NCBI RefSeq assembly: GCF_000472665.1
Contig: NZ_AXAC01000003.1
Location: 189,642 to 253,641, forward strand
Source of the DNA: Acetobacterium malicum subsp. dehalogenans DSM 11527
GTDB lineage: Bacteria; Bacillota; Clostridia; Eubacteriales; Eubacteriaceae
DNA length: 64,000 nucleotides
Direction of reading: 5' to 3'
Under the pieces are notes generated by a model. The model had not been told where the DNA came from. It was given only the letters and a program-made list of their open reading frames with translations, and searched no databases. This document shows, in pieces, positions 42,076 to 51,200 of this stretch. Made by a program: the position numbers and the translations under genes. Position 1 is the first letter of the stretch; each line of letters starts with the position of its first letter.

Positions 42076-43158
42076 TTAAGGAATTTCCACATAAAATTGG
42101 TTGACACCAAAACTCACACTGTCACCATTTTTTATGACATAATTATCATTCGGTTTCAACTGTTTTTTGTTCAATAAGATGCCATTGGTGGAACCAAGAT
42201 CAGAAATATGATAGCAACCGTCATGGCAGCTGACCAGACAATGGGAGCGGCTGATTCCGGTTGCCCGCAACACAAAATCAACATTATCAGGGCCTCTACC
42301 AATGGTAAAAGGGATTTTCGACACCGGTATTTCAATCCAGTCCCCTTCAACCTTAACTGGGTGAAACACCGGTAATTTTCCGACTCCATTCTGACTCACC
42401 CCGGTTACTGGTGCTTCCTGACTTCTATGCGTTTGATCTTTAACCCGTGGCACTTTTGCTTCAGTAACTGACGCTGGAGTTGATCCATAAGAAACCGGTT
42501 TTTTTACACCCTCTGTCATGACTTCCTGAACCATATTTTTAAGCACTGCTTCTTCTACCGGCATTCGCTGGGCCAGTTCAATGATTTTTTTCAATCGGCT
42601 GAGGGCCTTCTGATCAAGATTATTCTCACTTAAAAACTGGCGCAAGGTTGATTTGAAATGATTCATCTCCCGCAGCCCATCGTCCTTTTTTAAAACCCGG
42701 CTCGAATCGCTTGCCTCAGACCCACTGTGATTTTTGAAACTCCGATTGCCCTGAATTCGCTTCATTTGCTTTTCCGTTTTAATTTCCACTTTTTCCTGAC
42801 TGTCCAGGAACGCTTCTTCTGGTTTGTCCTGGGGCTGAGTATTGACAGACAAAACCTCCAAAGCCACTTCAGAAAGTTCCAGGCAATCACCGGCGACGAT
42901 CTGATACTTTCTTGACGGTTCAATTTTCACGCCATTGAGTATGATCCCGGCACTGGAGTTCAAATCCTCCAAATACCAACTGCCAGCGGTTTGGCTTAAC
43001 TGGCCATGATTTCGACTGACGGTTTTATTGTTGATATAAAAATCGCTGGAGTTAGGATCCCGCCCCAGAATATAGGGGCTCACGTTTAATTCATAAATCT
43101 TGCCCTCAAACATCAGCACCAAATCACTTTTTACGTTGTCCCTTTTTTTTTCATTCAT
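42076..43158 (-). CDS. Protein with two FHA domains
   Basis: The 360-residue protein has an FHA domain at each end. FHA1 (about 8-92) shows L-G-R-D, S-R-N-H and the N-G turn; FHA2 (about 272-360) shows I-G-R-G, S-R-S-H, D-L-G-S-T-N-G. Both keep the Arg, Ser-Arg-x-x-His and Asn that bind phosphothreonine. The linker (about 95-270) is charged and unstructured, and also Ser/Thr rich. There is no membrane helix, so it should be a cytoplasmic reader of phosphothreonine. The ATG at 43158 is chosen for GGAGGAAGTT just upstream; an ATG twelve bases earlier is weaker. It sits 28 bp after the kinase gene. Confidence 0.92.
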   Translation of the reverse strand: MNEKKRDNVKSDLVLMFEGKIYELNVSPYILGRDPNSSDFYINNKTVSRNHGQLSQTAGSWYLEDLNSSAGIILNGVKIEPSRKYQIVAGDCLELSEVALEVLSVNTQPQDKPEEAFLDSQEKVEIKTEKQMKRIQGNRSFKNHSGSEASDSSRVLKKDDGLREMNHFKSTLRQFLSENNLDQKALSRLKKIIELAQRMPVEEAVLKNMVQEVMTEGVKKPVSYGSTPASVTEAKVPRVKDQTHRSQEAPVTGVSQNGVGKLPVFHPVKVEGDWIEIPVSKIPFTIGRGPDNVDFVLRATGISRSHCLVSCHDGCYHISDLGSTNGILLNKKQLKPNDNYVIKNGDSVSFGVNQFYVEIP

Positions 43159-43186
43159 AACTTCCTCCATAACCTTCTCTTCTCTA

Positions 43187-44107
43187 TTAATAAGCTGAGA
43201 TCAACCCAATTAGAAAAAGGGTTGCCAGTATTAAAAACATATGGCTGAATTGGACCTGACGATCTTCAAATTCTGCATTCCTGACCAAATTTTGATGGGC
43301 TAGATCACCACGAAGCGCTTCGAAACTCCTGTAACGCTGCTGTGGTTTGACCGCCATCGCTTTCGTCAGAATCTCCGTGATTTCCGGCGGAGCTGTTTCA
43401 CCCAATTTTTTTTCCATAATCGCATAACTTTCCTGAGGACTGGTTTTCATATTCTCCGGTTTTTTGCCTGTGGCAACATAATACATGGTGACCCCAAAGC
43501 CATAAATATCGGTCTGTACCGTCCCCACTTTTTTGGTAAACCGCTCCGGCGCGGTAAAGGATAGGGTTCCAAAAACCTTTTTGTCGGCCTGATCAATCTG
43601 TTCTTTTTTTCGGGCCAGACCAAAATCAATAATTTTTATCTCACAATCATCAGTCAACATCATATTATCCGGCTTGATATCCCGATGAATCAGCCCTTGC
43701 TGATGTAAATAATCCAGGGTTTCCGCCATACTCTCCATCCAGATCTGCAGATACTCTTCCCTGATCTGCCCACACTTTCGAATCACCAGACTTAGGGGCT
43801 CGCCCCGGATATATTCCTGAACCATATAGACATAGTCCCGATCCTCGGTGACCGCCATAATTTTAGGAATTCCCGGATGATCCAGGCTTTTCATGACATC
43901 CGCCTCACGCATGAAATCCAACTTGTTCTCGATATAGGCTTCTTTATCCAGTACTTTCAAGGCAAAATCAGCGATTTCCACGCTATTGCTTTGGACATGA
44001 AATACACAGCCCATTCCGCCATTACCCAGCATTTTTATTATCTGGTATTGCTGGTCAAATACGCTTCTGATTCTTTCTTCAATTCTTGCAACCTTTTCTT
44101 TTTTCAT
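43187..44107 (-). CDS. Ser/Thr protein kinase with C-terminal membrane anchor
   Basis: The 306-residue Hanks-type kinase has a Gly loop G-N-G-G-M-G near 28 and the Lys in A-L-K-V-L-D. The catalytic loop is H-R-D-I-K-P-D-N near 141 and the D-F-G-L-A-R segment is near 159. An activation segment with G-T-L-S-F-T-A-P-E-R completes the core, so all catalytic residues are present. A single hydrophobic helix ends the protein (F-L-I-L-A-T-L-F-L-I-G-L-I), with almost nothing outside. There are no PASTA repeats, unlike PrkC/PknB. It is first in the operon with the FHA reader and the TEAL-repeat protein. Confidence 0.93.
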   Translation of the reverse strand: MKKEKVARIEERIRSVFDQQYQIIKMLGNGGMGCVFHVQSNSVEIADFALKVLDKEAYIENKLDFMREADVMKSLDHPGIPKIMAVTEDRDYVYMVQEYIRGEPLSLVIRKCGQIREEYLQIWMESMAETLDYLHQQGLIHRDIKPDNMMLTDDCEIKIIDFGLARKKEQIDQADKKVFGTLSFTAPERFTKKVGTVQTDIYGFGVTMYYVATGKKPENMKTSPQESYAIMEKKLGETAPPEITEILTKAMAVKPQQRYRSFEALRGDLAHQNLVRNAEFEDRQVQFSHMFLILATLFLIGLISAY

Positions 44108-44591
44108 CGCCCCCGCTGACCAATCCTCTTATTTCTCTGTAACCACTCCAAAGCCACTGAATTTAATCCGTTCCCCCCAGCATCATATTTGCAGACGTTT
44201 TCTTTTATTTTTTGTTACCAATTTAATAAACTTTTTCTTTGTATTTTATTAATTACTGACATTGTAGCTTTTATACCCCAATGTGACAAGATGTGGCAAC
44301 TTGTGTGCCAGATTTTTTTACAAAAAACAAAAAACATACTTGATCCGGACTTCTCCGATATAAGAACACCAGCCTGCGCTTTTTCAACGTTATTTGTTCG
44401 CCACAACATCCCTTACTTCCTGATTCTTATCTTATTTTTTGTTTAAAAATGTCTGATGCGGGTATGATAGTTCTATCGCAGGAGCCAGACTCCGCCAGTT
44501 TTTCGTGTCATAAGCTTTTCTTCAGTCTTCCGGACGGATGGCAACTGTATTTTCAATAAATACCCAAATCGAACCAGAGAAAGGAACAAAG
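44108..44591. other. 484-bp divergent gap between the kinase operon and the secreted hydrolase
   Basis: AT-rich, without families 1 or 2. A promoter for the rightward gene is listed separately; none was clear for the kinase operon. Confidence 0.5.
44439..44468 (+). promoter_or_regulatory. Possible promoter of the ChW-SGNH gene
   Basis: TTGTTT (44439-44444), 18 bp, TATGAT (44463-44468), about 120 bp before the start codon. Confidence 0.5.
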
Positions 44592-45938
44592 ATGAAAAAA
44601 AGTTTTTTCAAATCGATCACCGGCCGTTTTTTGATTTTCCTGCTGATGCTATCAATGATTTTTTCAACCGGCGTATTTGCTGCAGTTGATTCAGACAGCA
44701 ATGAATCAAGCCACGATACCATCATTGATACTCAAGCCAACGGAGATATTGGCGTCCAATATCGGGGCCATGTGCAAAATAAAGGGGATGTTCCGCTGCC
44801 GGTAGGTAACTTTGTCACCGGTCCTGGCGAACTGGGAAGCCAGGGCGAGGGGCTCCGGCTGGAAGGGCTCCGGATTGAACTCACTGGGACAGTCCCCAAC
44901 GATGCCGGAATCAGCTATCAGGTCCATGTTCAGAATAAAGGCTGGATGGGAGTGGTCGAAAACGGTAATTTTGCCGGAACCACCGGAGAAGGTCTGCGGA
45001 TTGAAGCCATCAAAATCAATCTGACCGGTCTTGACGGTTACGAGGTTTATTACCGCGGCCATGTTCAGAACAAAGGCAACATCCCAGTAATCGATAATGC
45101 CTGGGGCTGGGTTAAGAATGGGGCCGAGCTGGGAACAACCGCTCAAAACCTACGTCTGGAATCGATCGAGATAAAAATTGTCAAAACTGAAACCTATACC
45201 GCGCTGGGAGATTCTATCGCCTATGGAATGAGTGCCACCCCCGGTTCCGGTTATGTCAATCTTTTCTATAACGATTTGATCGGCGTCAGCGGAAATGAAG
45301 ATCTGACCCTGGCAAACCTGGCCGTCCCGGGTTACACCTCCAGTCAGCTGTTAGGCCAACTTCAGAGTGACCCGGCAACCATTACTGCCCTTGGCCAGGC
45401 CAAGGTGATTACCGTCAGTATCGGCGGTAACAATATCCTCGCTCCGGTCATCGCTACCCTGGCGGCGGCTTTCCAACTCGACCCGACCGCGCCAACTTTC
45501 CCCACTGATCTAGCTGCCGCTTTAGACCAACCCGGTGCTGATGATATCATAACAGCGGCGCTGCCGACGATCCAGACCAGCGTGACAACCAGCGTTACCC
45601 AGTTTGGCACTGACTGGCCGCAGATCGTCGCCACCATCAAAACCCTGGCACCGCAGGCAGATATTGTCGTGACGACCTTATATGATCCCATCAGCAGCCA
45701 GGATCCGCTATTTGCGGTATTTGATCCCGCTATCCAGACCATCAACACTGCCATTAAGACCCCTGGTGCCGGTTATCGGGTAGCTGATGTCTACACCGCC
45801 TTTGCCACCTACCAGGGCAGTGAACCGTTGGTTAATTTCAACTGGTATACCGGCAACCTCGATCCTCATCCCACCACCGCCGGTCACGAGCTGATTTACC
45901 AGTCGCATCTGAATGCCGTGGTGATCAACTCGTATTAA
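44592..45938 (+). CDS. Secreted ChW-repeat SGNH hydrolase
   Basis: The 448-residue exported protein has a signal peptide (basic M-K-K-S-F-F-K, hydrophobic L-I-F-L-L-M-L, cleavage near V-F-A-A). Three clostridial hydrophobic-with-conserved-W (ChW) repeats follow at about 50-195, recognisable by the recurring H-V-Q-N-K-G and L-R-L-E-x-x-x-I. A GDSL/SGNH esterase domain then has the nucleophile in A-L-G-D-S-I near 206, G-G-N-N-I and the final D-P-H-P-T-T-A-G-H. It probably removes acyl groups from extracellular or cell-wall carbohydrate. The start at 44592 (AAAGGAACAAAG) is preferred to an upstream ATG because it begins the signal peptide. Confidence 0.9.
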   Translation: MKKSFFKSITGRFLIFLLMLSMIFSTGVFAAVDSDSNESSHDTIIDTQANGDIGVQYRGHVQNKGDVPLPVGNFVTGPGELGSQGEGLRLEGLRIELTGTVPNDAGISYQVHVQNKGWMGVVENGNFAGTTGEGLRIEAIKINLTGLDGYEVYYRGHVQNKGNIPVIDNAWGWVKNGAELGTTAQNLRLESIEIKIVKTETYTALGDSIAYGMSATPGSGYVNLFYNDLIGVSGNEDLTLANLAVPGYTSSQLLGQLQSDPATITALGQAKVITVSIGGNNILAPVIATLAAAFQLDPTAPTFPTDLAAALDQPGADDIITAALPTIQTSVTTSVTQFGTDWPQIVATIKTLAPQADIVVTTLYDPISSQDPLFAVFDPAIQTINTAIKTPGAGYRVADVYTAFATYQGSEPLVNFNWYTGNLDPHPTTAGHELIYQSHLNAVVINSY

Positions 45939-45998
45939 AAACTGGCGCAATCAAACAATCACTTTTCTTGATCAATTATCCGTGTAGTCTGAATCTAA

Positions 45999-46046
45999 CA
46001 AAAATGCGATAGCAGTTAAACCACTTAACTGCCATCGCATTTTTTG
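45999..46046. terminator. Terminator between the SGNH hydrolase and sorC
   Basis: AAAAATGCGATAGCAGTTAA-ACCA-CTTAACTGCCATCGCATTTTTT. Confidence 0.93.
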
Positions 46047-46092
46047 TTTTTACTTTTATTTTTTGTTTTTACTTTTATTTTTTGTCTGTTAT
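46040..46092 (+). repeat. Short T-rich tandem repeat (period 19)
   Basis: TTTTTTGTTTTTACTTTTA occurs twice in tandem, with a partial third copy. Confidence 0.7.
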
Positions 46093-46143
46093 TTTTATCT
46101 TTTGATCTAAAATTTTTTTAACCCAATTGCGTCATTACTGGAC

Positions 46144-47097
46144 TTACGTCAATTTATGAATTAGCGCCTGGGCGGTTGCCTCATCCGTTATCAGAACCTT
46201 GATATATTGCTGTCGGGCGGCACTGATAAGCGGTGCTACCTTCTCACTGCCATGGGCAATGCAAATCACATTATCGATTCTTTTTAACACTGATAAGGCC
46301 ATACTAGTCATGAAATAATCCTCCGGCAATTGCAGCGTCTGATGATTTTCGTACATGACATGTCCCAAAAGATTGGCATGGGGCCTGGTTAATGCCCGAG
46401 AAACATCAATTTTCTTGCTGAATAAAGAAAATTCATCGAAATAGGGATAATTGATATTGATTGGGCCGGCAATCGATAAAACGACGGTATCCAGTCTTTC
46501 ATAAGCTTTCTGAAGCTCATCAAAACGTTTCAGGTCAAAAGGTGACATCATGCTTTGCTTCTGACAGATGGTAAAATTGTTGTAATGACAGCTCCCTTTA
46601 AAGTGCCGGGCAAAATTATCTAAAATGACACTGGGCTGCAAATAGGGATTATTGGTGCCCGACGATCCCACAACTGAGAAAAACTTCAACGGTTTATTCA
46701 TCCGCTGGTTTGTCAGCTGGGAAGCCACATGGTAAAGTGTTTTACCCAATCCGATCCCAATGTTATGACAATCAGGCAATACCTCTTCCAGTAACCGGGC
46801 GGCAAAAAAATATAAGGCTTCCGATTGATCAGGCTGGGTCGATAACGACGGTGCCACGAAAACGTCCTGTAACGCCAGCAGTTCCCGCAGCTGATTGCCA
46901 AGGGCATCTGCGGTGCAGCTTTCCGGGGTGCTGACCCGAATTTTGACATAGCCCAGTTCGCGCGCCTGTTTAAGAATCCGTGAGATTTGTGACCGATGGA
47001 TGTTCTCCTTTTCAGAAATCTCCTGCTGGCTTAAGCCATCAAGATAATAGTATTTTGCGATCCGCAGGATCAATAATTGATCATCGTTTTGTTTCAT
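46144..47097 (-). CDS. SorC/DeoR-type sugar-sensing transcriptional regulator
   Basis: The 317-residue protein has an N-terminal helix-turn-helix (Y-L-D-G-L-S-Q-Q-E-I-S-E-K-E-N-I-H-R-S-Q-I). The SorC-type effector domain has the phosphosugar-binding pattern (I-G-I-G-L-G-K-T-L near 110, V-V-G-S-S-G-T-N near 145). Members sense a phosphorylated sugar or polyol and release DNA. The ATG at 47097 is used because AAGGGGAGTATT precedes it. It is divergent from the kinase and aldolase-dehydrogenase operon, with three matching operators in the gap. One lies between the -35 and -10 of its own promoter. Confidence 0.92.
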   Translation of the reverse strand: MKQNDDQLLILRIAKYYYLDGLSQQEISEKENIHRSQISRILKQARELGYVKIRVSTPESCTADALGNQLRELLALQDVFVAPSLSTQPDQSEALYFFAARLLEEVLPDCHNIGIGLGKTLYHVASQLTNQRMNKPLKFFSVVGSSGTNNPYLQPSVILDNFARHFKGSCHYNNFTICQKQSMMSPFDLKRFDELQKAYERLDTVVLSIAGPININYPYFDEFSLFSKKIDVSRALTRPHANLLGHVMYENHQTLQLPEDYFMTSMALSVLKRIDNVICIAHGSEKVAPLISAARQQYIKVLITDEATAQALIHKLT

Positions 47098-47148
47098 TAA
47101 TACTCCCCTTATGGTTTTAAATAGCTCTGACAAACTGTTTTTGATAAA

Positions 47149-47177
47149 ATAATATCCTCACACGTGTGATTTGTCAA
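47149..47177 (-). promoter_or_regulatory. Promoter of the sorC-type regulator with operator in the spacer
   Basis: Minus strand TTGACA (47172-47177), 17 bp, TATTAT (47149-47154). The 12-bp palindrome TCACACGTGTGA (47158-47169) lies wholly in the spacer, predicting direct autorepression. Confidence 0.85.
47158..47169. promoter_or_regulatory. Putative SorC operator O1
   Basis: Perfect palindrome TCACACGTGTGA inside the regulator promoter. Confidence 0.75.
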
Positions 47178-47180
47178 GCA

Positions 47181-47194
47181 ATCACATATGTGCG
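47181..47194. promoter_or_regulatory. Putative SorC operator O2
   Basis: ATCACATATGTGCG, with the palindromic core CACATATGTG. It is centred 24 bp from O1. Confidence 0.65.
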
Positions 47195-47210
47195 TATTCG
47201 TTCGAAGCGA

Positions 47211-47240
47211 TTGACATATCCCATTTTTATCACCTATAAT
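47211..47240 (+). promoter_or_regulatory. Promoter of the kinase/aldolase operon
   Basis: Perfect -35 TTGACA (47211-47216) and perfect -10 TATAAT (47235-47240) with an 18-bp spacer, the strongest promoter match in the window. O1 and O2 lie upstream of the -35 and O3 just downstream of the start, a looping-repression layout. Confidence 0.88.
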
Positions 47241-47262
47241 GACATAACCAGGAAGAATTTAG

Positions 47263-47280
47263 AAATCACATCTGTGATTT
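47263..47280. promoter_or_regulatory. Putative SorC operator O3
   Basis: AAATCACATCTGTGATTT, an 18-bp inverted repeat lying about 15-35 bp after the expected transcription start. Confidence 0.78.
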
Positions 47281-47314
47281 TTCATTTCTAAACCTATTTA
47301 AGGAGAACGATGCT

Positions 47315-48148
47315 ATGTGTGTTGACAACTATCCCCCTGAGCGCTTGGATTCCCCACTGTTCACCAGCCGTTCATCAGAAATCTATTCATGGGAAGGCTC
47401 GCGGTTATTAAAACTATTTAACGCCGAAGTCGATCCCTTCCTGATCGAAAATGAAAAAATCAATACCATCGAAGCCTATCAAAAAGGAGTTACCAAGGTA
47501 AAATGCTACGGCATGATCCAGATTGAAAATCGGACCGGAATGATCATTGAATGTGTTGACGGAAAACCCTTAATCAGCCTGGCCGGGTCCCATCCGATGA
47601 CGGCTTTCAGTGTTCCCCGATTGATGGTGGAACTGCAGCTGCAATTGCATCAGACCCAGACCGACATTATCCGCAGTTACAAGGAAATGGTTATCGCCAG
47701 CCTGGATTCACCGCCCCTGGCTTTTTTATCCGCGAAGGAAAAGGAAATCATCATGACCAGGCTTGCCTTTCTCCCGGATGGTAATTCGATCCTCCATCTT
47801 GATTATCACCCTGACAACATTATGTCAGATCGTCAGTCTGCCACTATTATCGACTGGATGACGGCAGCCCGGGGCGTCCCGGCCGCTGATGTGGCGGCAA
47901 CCCTCTATCTGCTCAATGAAGGTGAAATGATTCCCGGTCTCAACAAGGTCGTTGCCCTGGCTCTGGAATCGATGCGAAAATATCTCTGCAAACAATATCT
48001 GAAAGAATATCAAAGGACCACCGGCATGACCGATGCCGAAATCGCCCCCTGGCGGCTGCCCTTTTTAATTGTACGGCTTGGTGTCTGGAACATTGAAAGT
48101 GAAGTGCTTATTCTCCAAAAGAAGATCAGAACGGCCCTTAATGAGTAA
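47315..48148 (+). CDS. Phosphotransferase-fold (APH-like) small-molecule kinase
   Basis: The 277-residue protein has the aminoglycoside/choline kinase-like fold. The catalytic loop is H-L-D-Y-H-P-D-N-I-M near 162-171 and the metal-binding Asp is in I-I-D-W near 181. The N-lobe Lys is probably R-L-L-K-L-F. It would phosphorylate a hydroxyl on a small molecule. In this operon the substrate is more likely a sugar or polyol than a drug, because the next gene has aldolase and polyol-phosphate dehydrogenase modules and the regulator is of SorC type. TTTAAGGAGAACG precedes the ATG. It is first in the operon. Confidence 0.85.
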   Translation: MCVDNYPPERLDSPLFTSRSSEIYSWEGSRLLKLFNAEVDPFLIENEKINTIEAYQKGVTKVKCYGMIQIENRTGMIIECVDGKPLISLAGSHPMTAFSVPRLMVELQLQLHQTQTDIIRSYKEMVIASLDSPPLAFLSAKEKEIIMTRLAFLPDGNSILHLDYHPDNIMSDRQSATIIDWMTAARGVPAADVAATLYLLNEGEMIPGLNKVVALALESMRKYLCKQYLKEYQRTTGMTDAEIAPWRLPFLIVRLGVWNIESEVLILQKKIRTALNE

Positions 48149-48219
48149 CCGCTTCCATTTTCACTGTCATAATCAGATCCTGCGATTGATAAATCTCATA
48201 ATGCACAAGGAGACAAGCC

Positions 48220-51200
48220 ATGAGTAACGTAAAAAAAGCCTTAGTCGCTCTAAAAAACTGCATCAGCCAATTAAAATCAGCCAACATTGAACTCAACCAC
48301 GCCTTTCTGGCCCTTCGACTTTCGGATAAGACCTATCTTGCCGCGGTACCGGTTATGCATTCAGACTGTTATGATCATCACCATTTTAAGGTGCTCAATT
48401 TGGCCGGATTATTAACTTGCAATAAACTGGCCCATGCAATTTTTCTGGCTAACAGTAAAACCAACGCCGTCATTCTTACTCATTCACGGTTTTGTTCACA
48501 GGCGGCCAAAAATGGGATGGCTATTCCCGCGGTGTTGGATGATATGGCTCAAATTATTGGCCTGAACATAAAAATCTGTGATATTGGCGACCAGCAGAAA
48601 ATTAACCAGCTTTTAAAAAGCAGTCGGGGCTGTTTACTAAAAAGCCCTGACACTGCCAAACAGGGCGCAGTGGCCGTGGGTAAGAATCTGGGCGAAGCTT
48701 TTATTGTCACCCTGTTGATGGAAAAAGCCGCCCAGGTCTATCTACAAGCTAACCTGCTGGGGGGCGCAAAAATTCTCAGTCCCATTGAATCTCAGGTCAT
48801 GCATTTGGGTTATGAGCTTGCCTATTCAAAATTGTCGGGCGCGGTTTCCCATCAGACCGCTGCTGATTTTCCGCGGCCCACTTCAGCTCATGAACTGGAC
48901 TTACGTGAACAGCTTGTTGAACTGGGTCAGTCGCTGGCCCGGGAAAATCTGGTTCAGGGAACCTGGGGCAATATTTCCATCCGGCTGGACGTTCAGCACA
49001 TGCTGTGCACCCCATCCGGCATCGATTATGCAACCCTCACGCCCTATGACATGGTTCGGGTTGCCATTGACACCTTAAAATACGAGGGCCGAATCAAGCC
49101 TACCGGTGAAAAAGCTCTCCATGCGGCACTCTATTTAAACCATCCGGAGGTGCACTGCGTCATCCATACCCATCCCGTCCATTGCAGTGTTTTTGCGGCC
49201 GCCCATAAAAAAATAAAACCAACCGATCCGGTCCTGCGTGAGTGCCTCGGCGGCGATGTTGCAGTGGCCCGCTACGCCTTCCCTACCTCGAAGCAATTGT
49301 CTAGAAATGTCGTCAAAGCGGTCACAGACAACCGCGCCTGTGTGATGGAGAATCATGGTATGGTCGTCTGTGGCAGTACCCCTGAAGATGCCCATGCAAA
49401 ATGTTTGGCCGCTGAAAACAGTGCCCGGATCATTCTCGAACAAATTTCACAGGAACAGCCTATAACTGCTCCGAAACCAACCGTGATCAACAAAGGAGTT
49501 AAGCATATGCCTCACTTTAAAAAAATCTGCAAACAAATCAGAACCCTCTCGCCGCGGATAACCGTGACTGAAGAACGGGGCTGTATTGTCTTAAGAGGAA
49601 CAGTCGATGACTGGGCAACTGTGGTAAAAGCCGGTCAACTGGCGGTTGATAAAAAAAACTATCTGGGTGTCATCAATGACATTCGCCTCAAGGGTTTCGT
49701 TCAGCAGCGACAGACTCCCACGATCCAGGATCATAACCTAAATGGTGAAACACCGGATGTCCTGATCATCGGCGGCGGCATTGTTGGCTGTGCCATTGCC
49801 CGGGAGCTGTCCCGCTACAATCTGGACATTTTGCTGGTGGAGAAAAAATCGGATGTCGCCCTCGGAGCCACCGGTGCTAATGGCGGCGTGGTTCATGTCG
49901 GTGTCAATTTTTCCAAAAAATCCCAAAAATACCGGTATAATCTCCGGGGCAACCGAATCTACGAAGCGCTGTCCAAGCAACTATCAGTGCCATTTGAACA
50001 ACAGGGTCAGGTCATGCTTTGCGTCAAAAAATGGGAGCGCCTGCTCGTCTGGATTCTCAAACTCAAAGCCCGATCGATGGGGATTCCCGGGGTAAAATAT
50101 TTAAAGCGGGAATCCCTGCTGCAACATGAACCTCATCTGCCCGGTTTTGTGGTGGGGGGGATGTACATGCCCACCGGCGGGATCACCAATCCGTTTGAGA
50201 TGGCCATTGCGCTGGCGGAAAATGCCATTCAAAATAAAGCCCGGATCAGTCTGAGTACCATCGTTACCGGCATGGAAACCAGGGACGGTCACATCACCCA
50301 GGTTGCTACCAACCGCGGCCGCCTTTATCCAAAGCTGGTGATCAATGCTGCCGGTGTTTATGCCGACGAAATTGCGGAGCTGGGCGGTGACCGCACCTTT
50401 ACCATCCATCCCCGCCGGGGCACCGACATAATAACTGATAAAAATGCCGGTTATATGGTGCGCTCCAGTATGGGTATTTCACCTTTTGCCATCCTGCCCC
50501 AGCAACTGTCGACCCTACCCAAAAATCCCCTTAAACGGATGATTAACGGTTTTGCCGGCACCAGCCACACCAAAGGAGTCGGCCTGATCCACTCGATTCA
50601 TGGCAATATGCTGATTGGTCCCAATGCCATTGAAACACCAGACCGGGAAGATACCGCTACTCATTATGACGAGGTCAACGGTATTTTGGCGATGCAGCAG
50701 CAAATCGCAACGGAACTCAAACCCAGTGATGTGATCGCCTATTTTACCGGCGTCCGGGCGGCCACTTATGAAGAAGATTTTGTGGTTCGCAAAGGCATCT
50801 TTACCGACAATATTATTCATGCCGGGGGGATTCAATCGCCCGGCGTCACCGCTGCTCCGGCCATTGCCGCAGAAATTGCCGAGTGGTCGGTCCAAATGCT
50901 CAGCCATACCATGAACGTCGCCGCAAACCCGGATTTTGATCCGGTCCGCAAGCCTCGGCCCCGACTCAATAGCCTGGATGATTCACAACGAAATGCCTTG
51001 ATTCGCGTAAACCCGGACTATGGTATCATCGTCTGCCGCTGCGAAGAAATCAGCAAGGGTGAGATCATCGATGCCCTCAATGCCAGTCTGACCGTCCCGA
51101 CGCTGGACGGCATCAAACGACGGTTGCGGCCTGGCATGGGTCGCTGTCAGGGCGGATTCTGTGCCCCACTGGTTGCTGGCATCATTGCCGAACATTTCAA

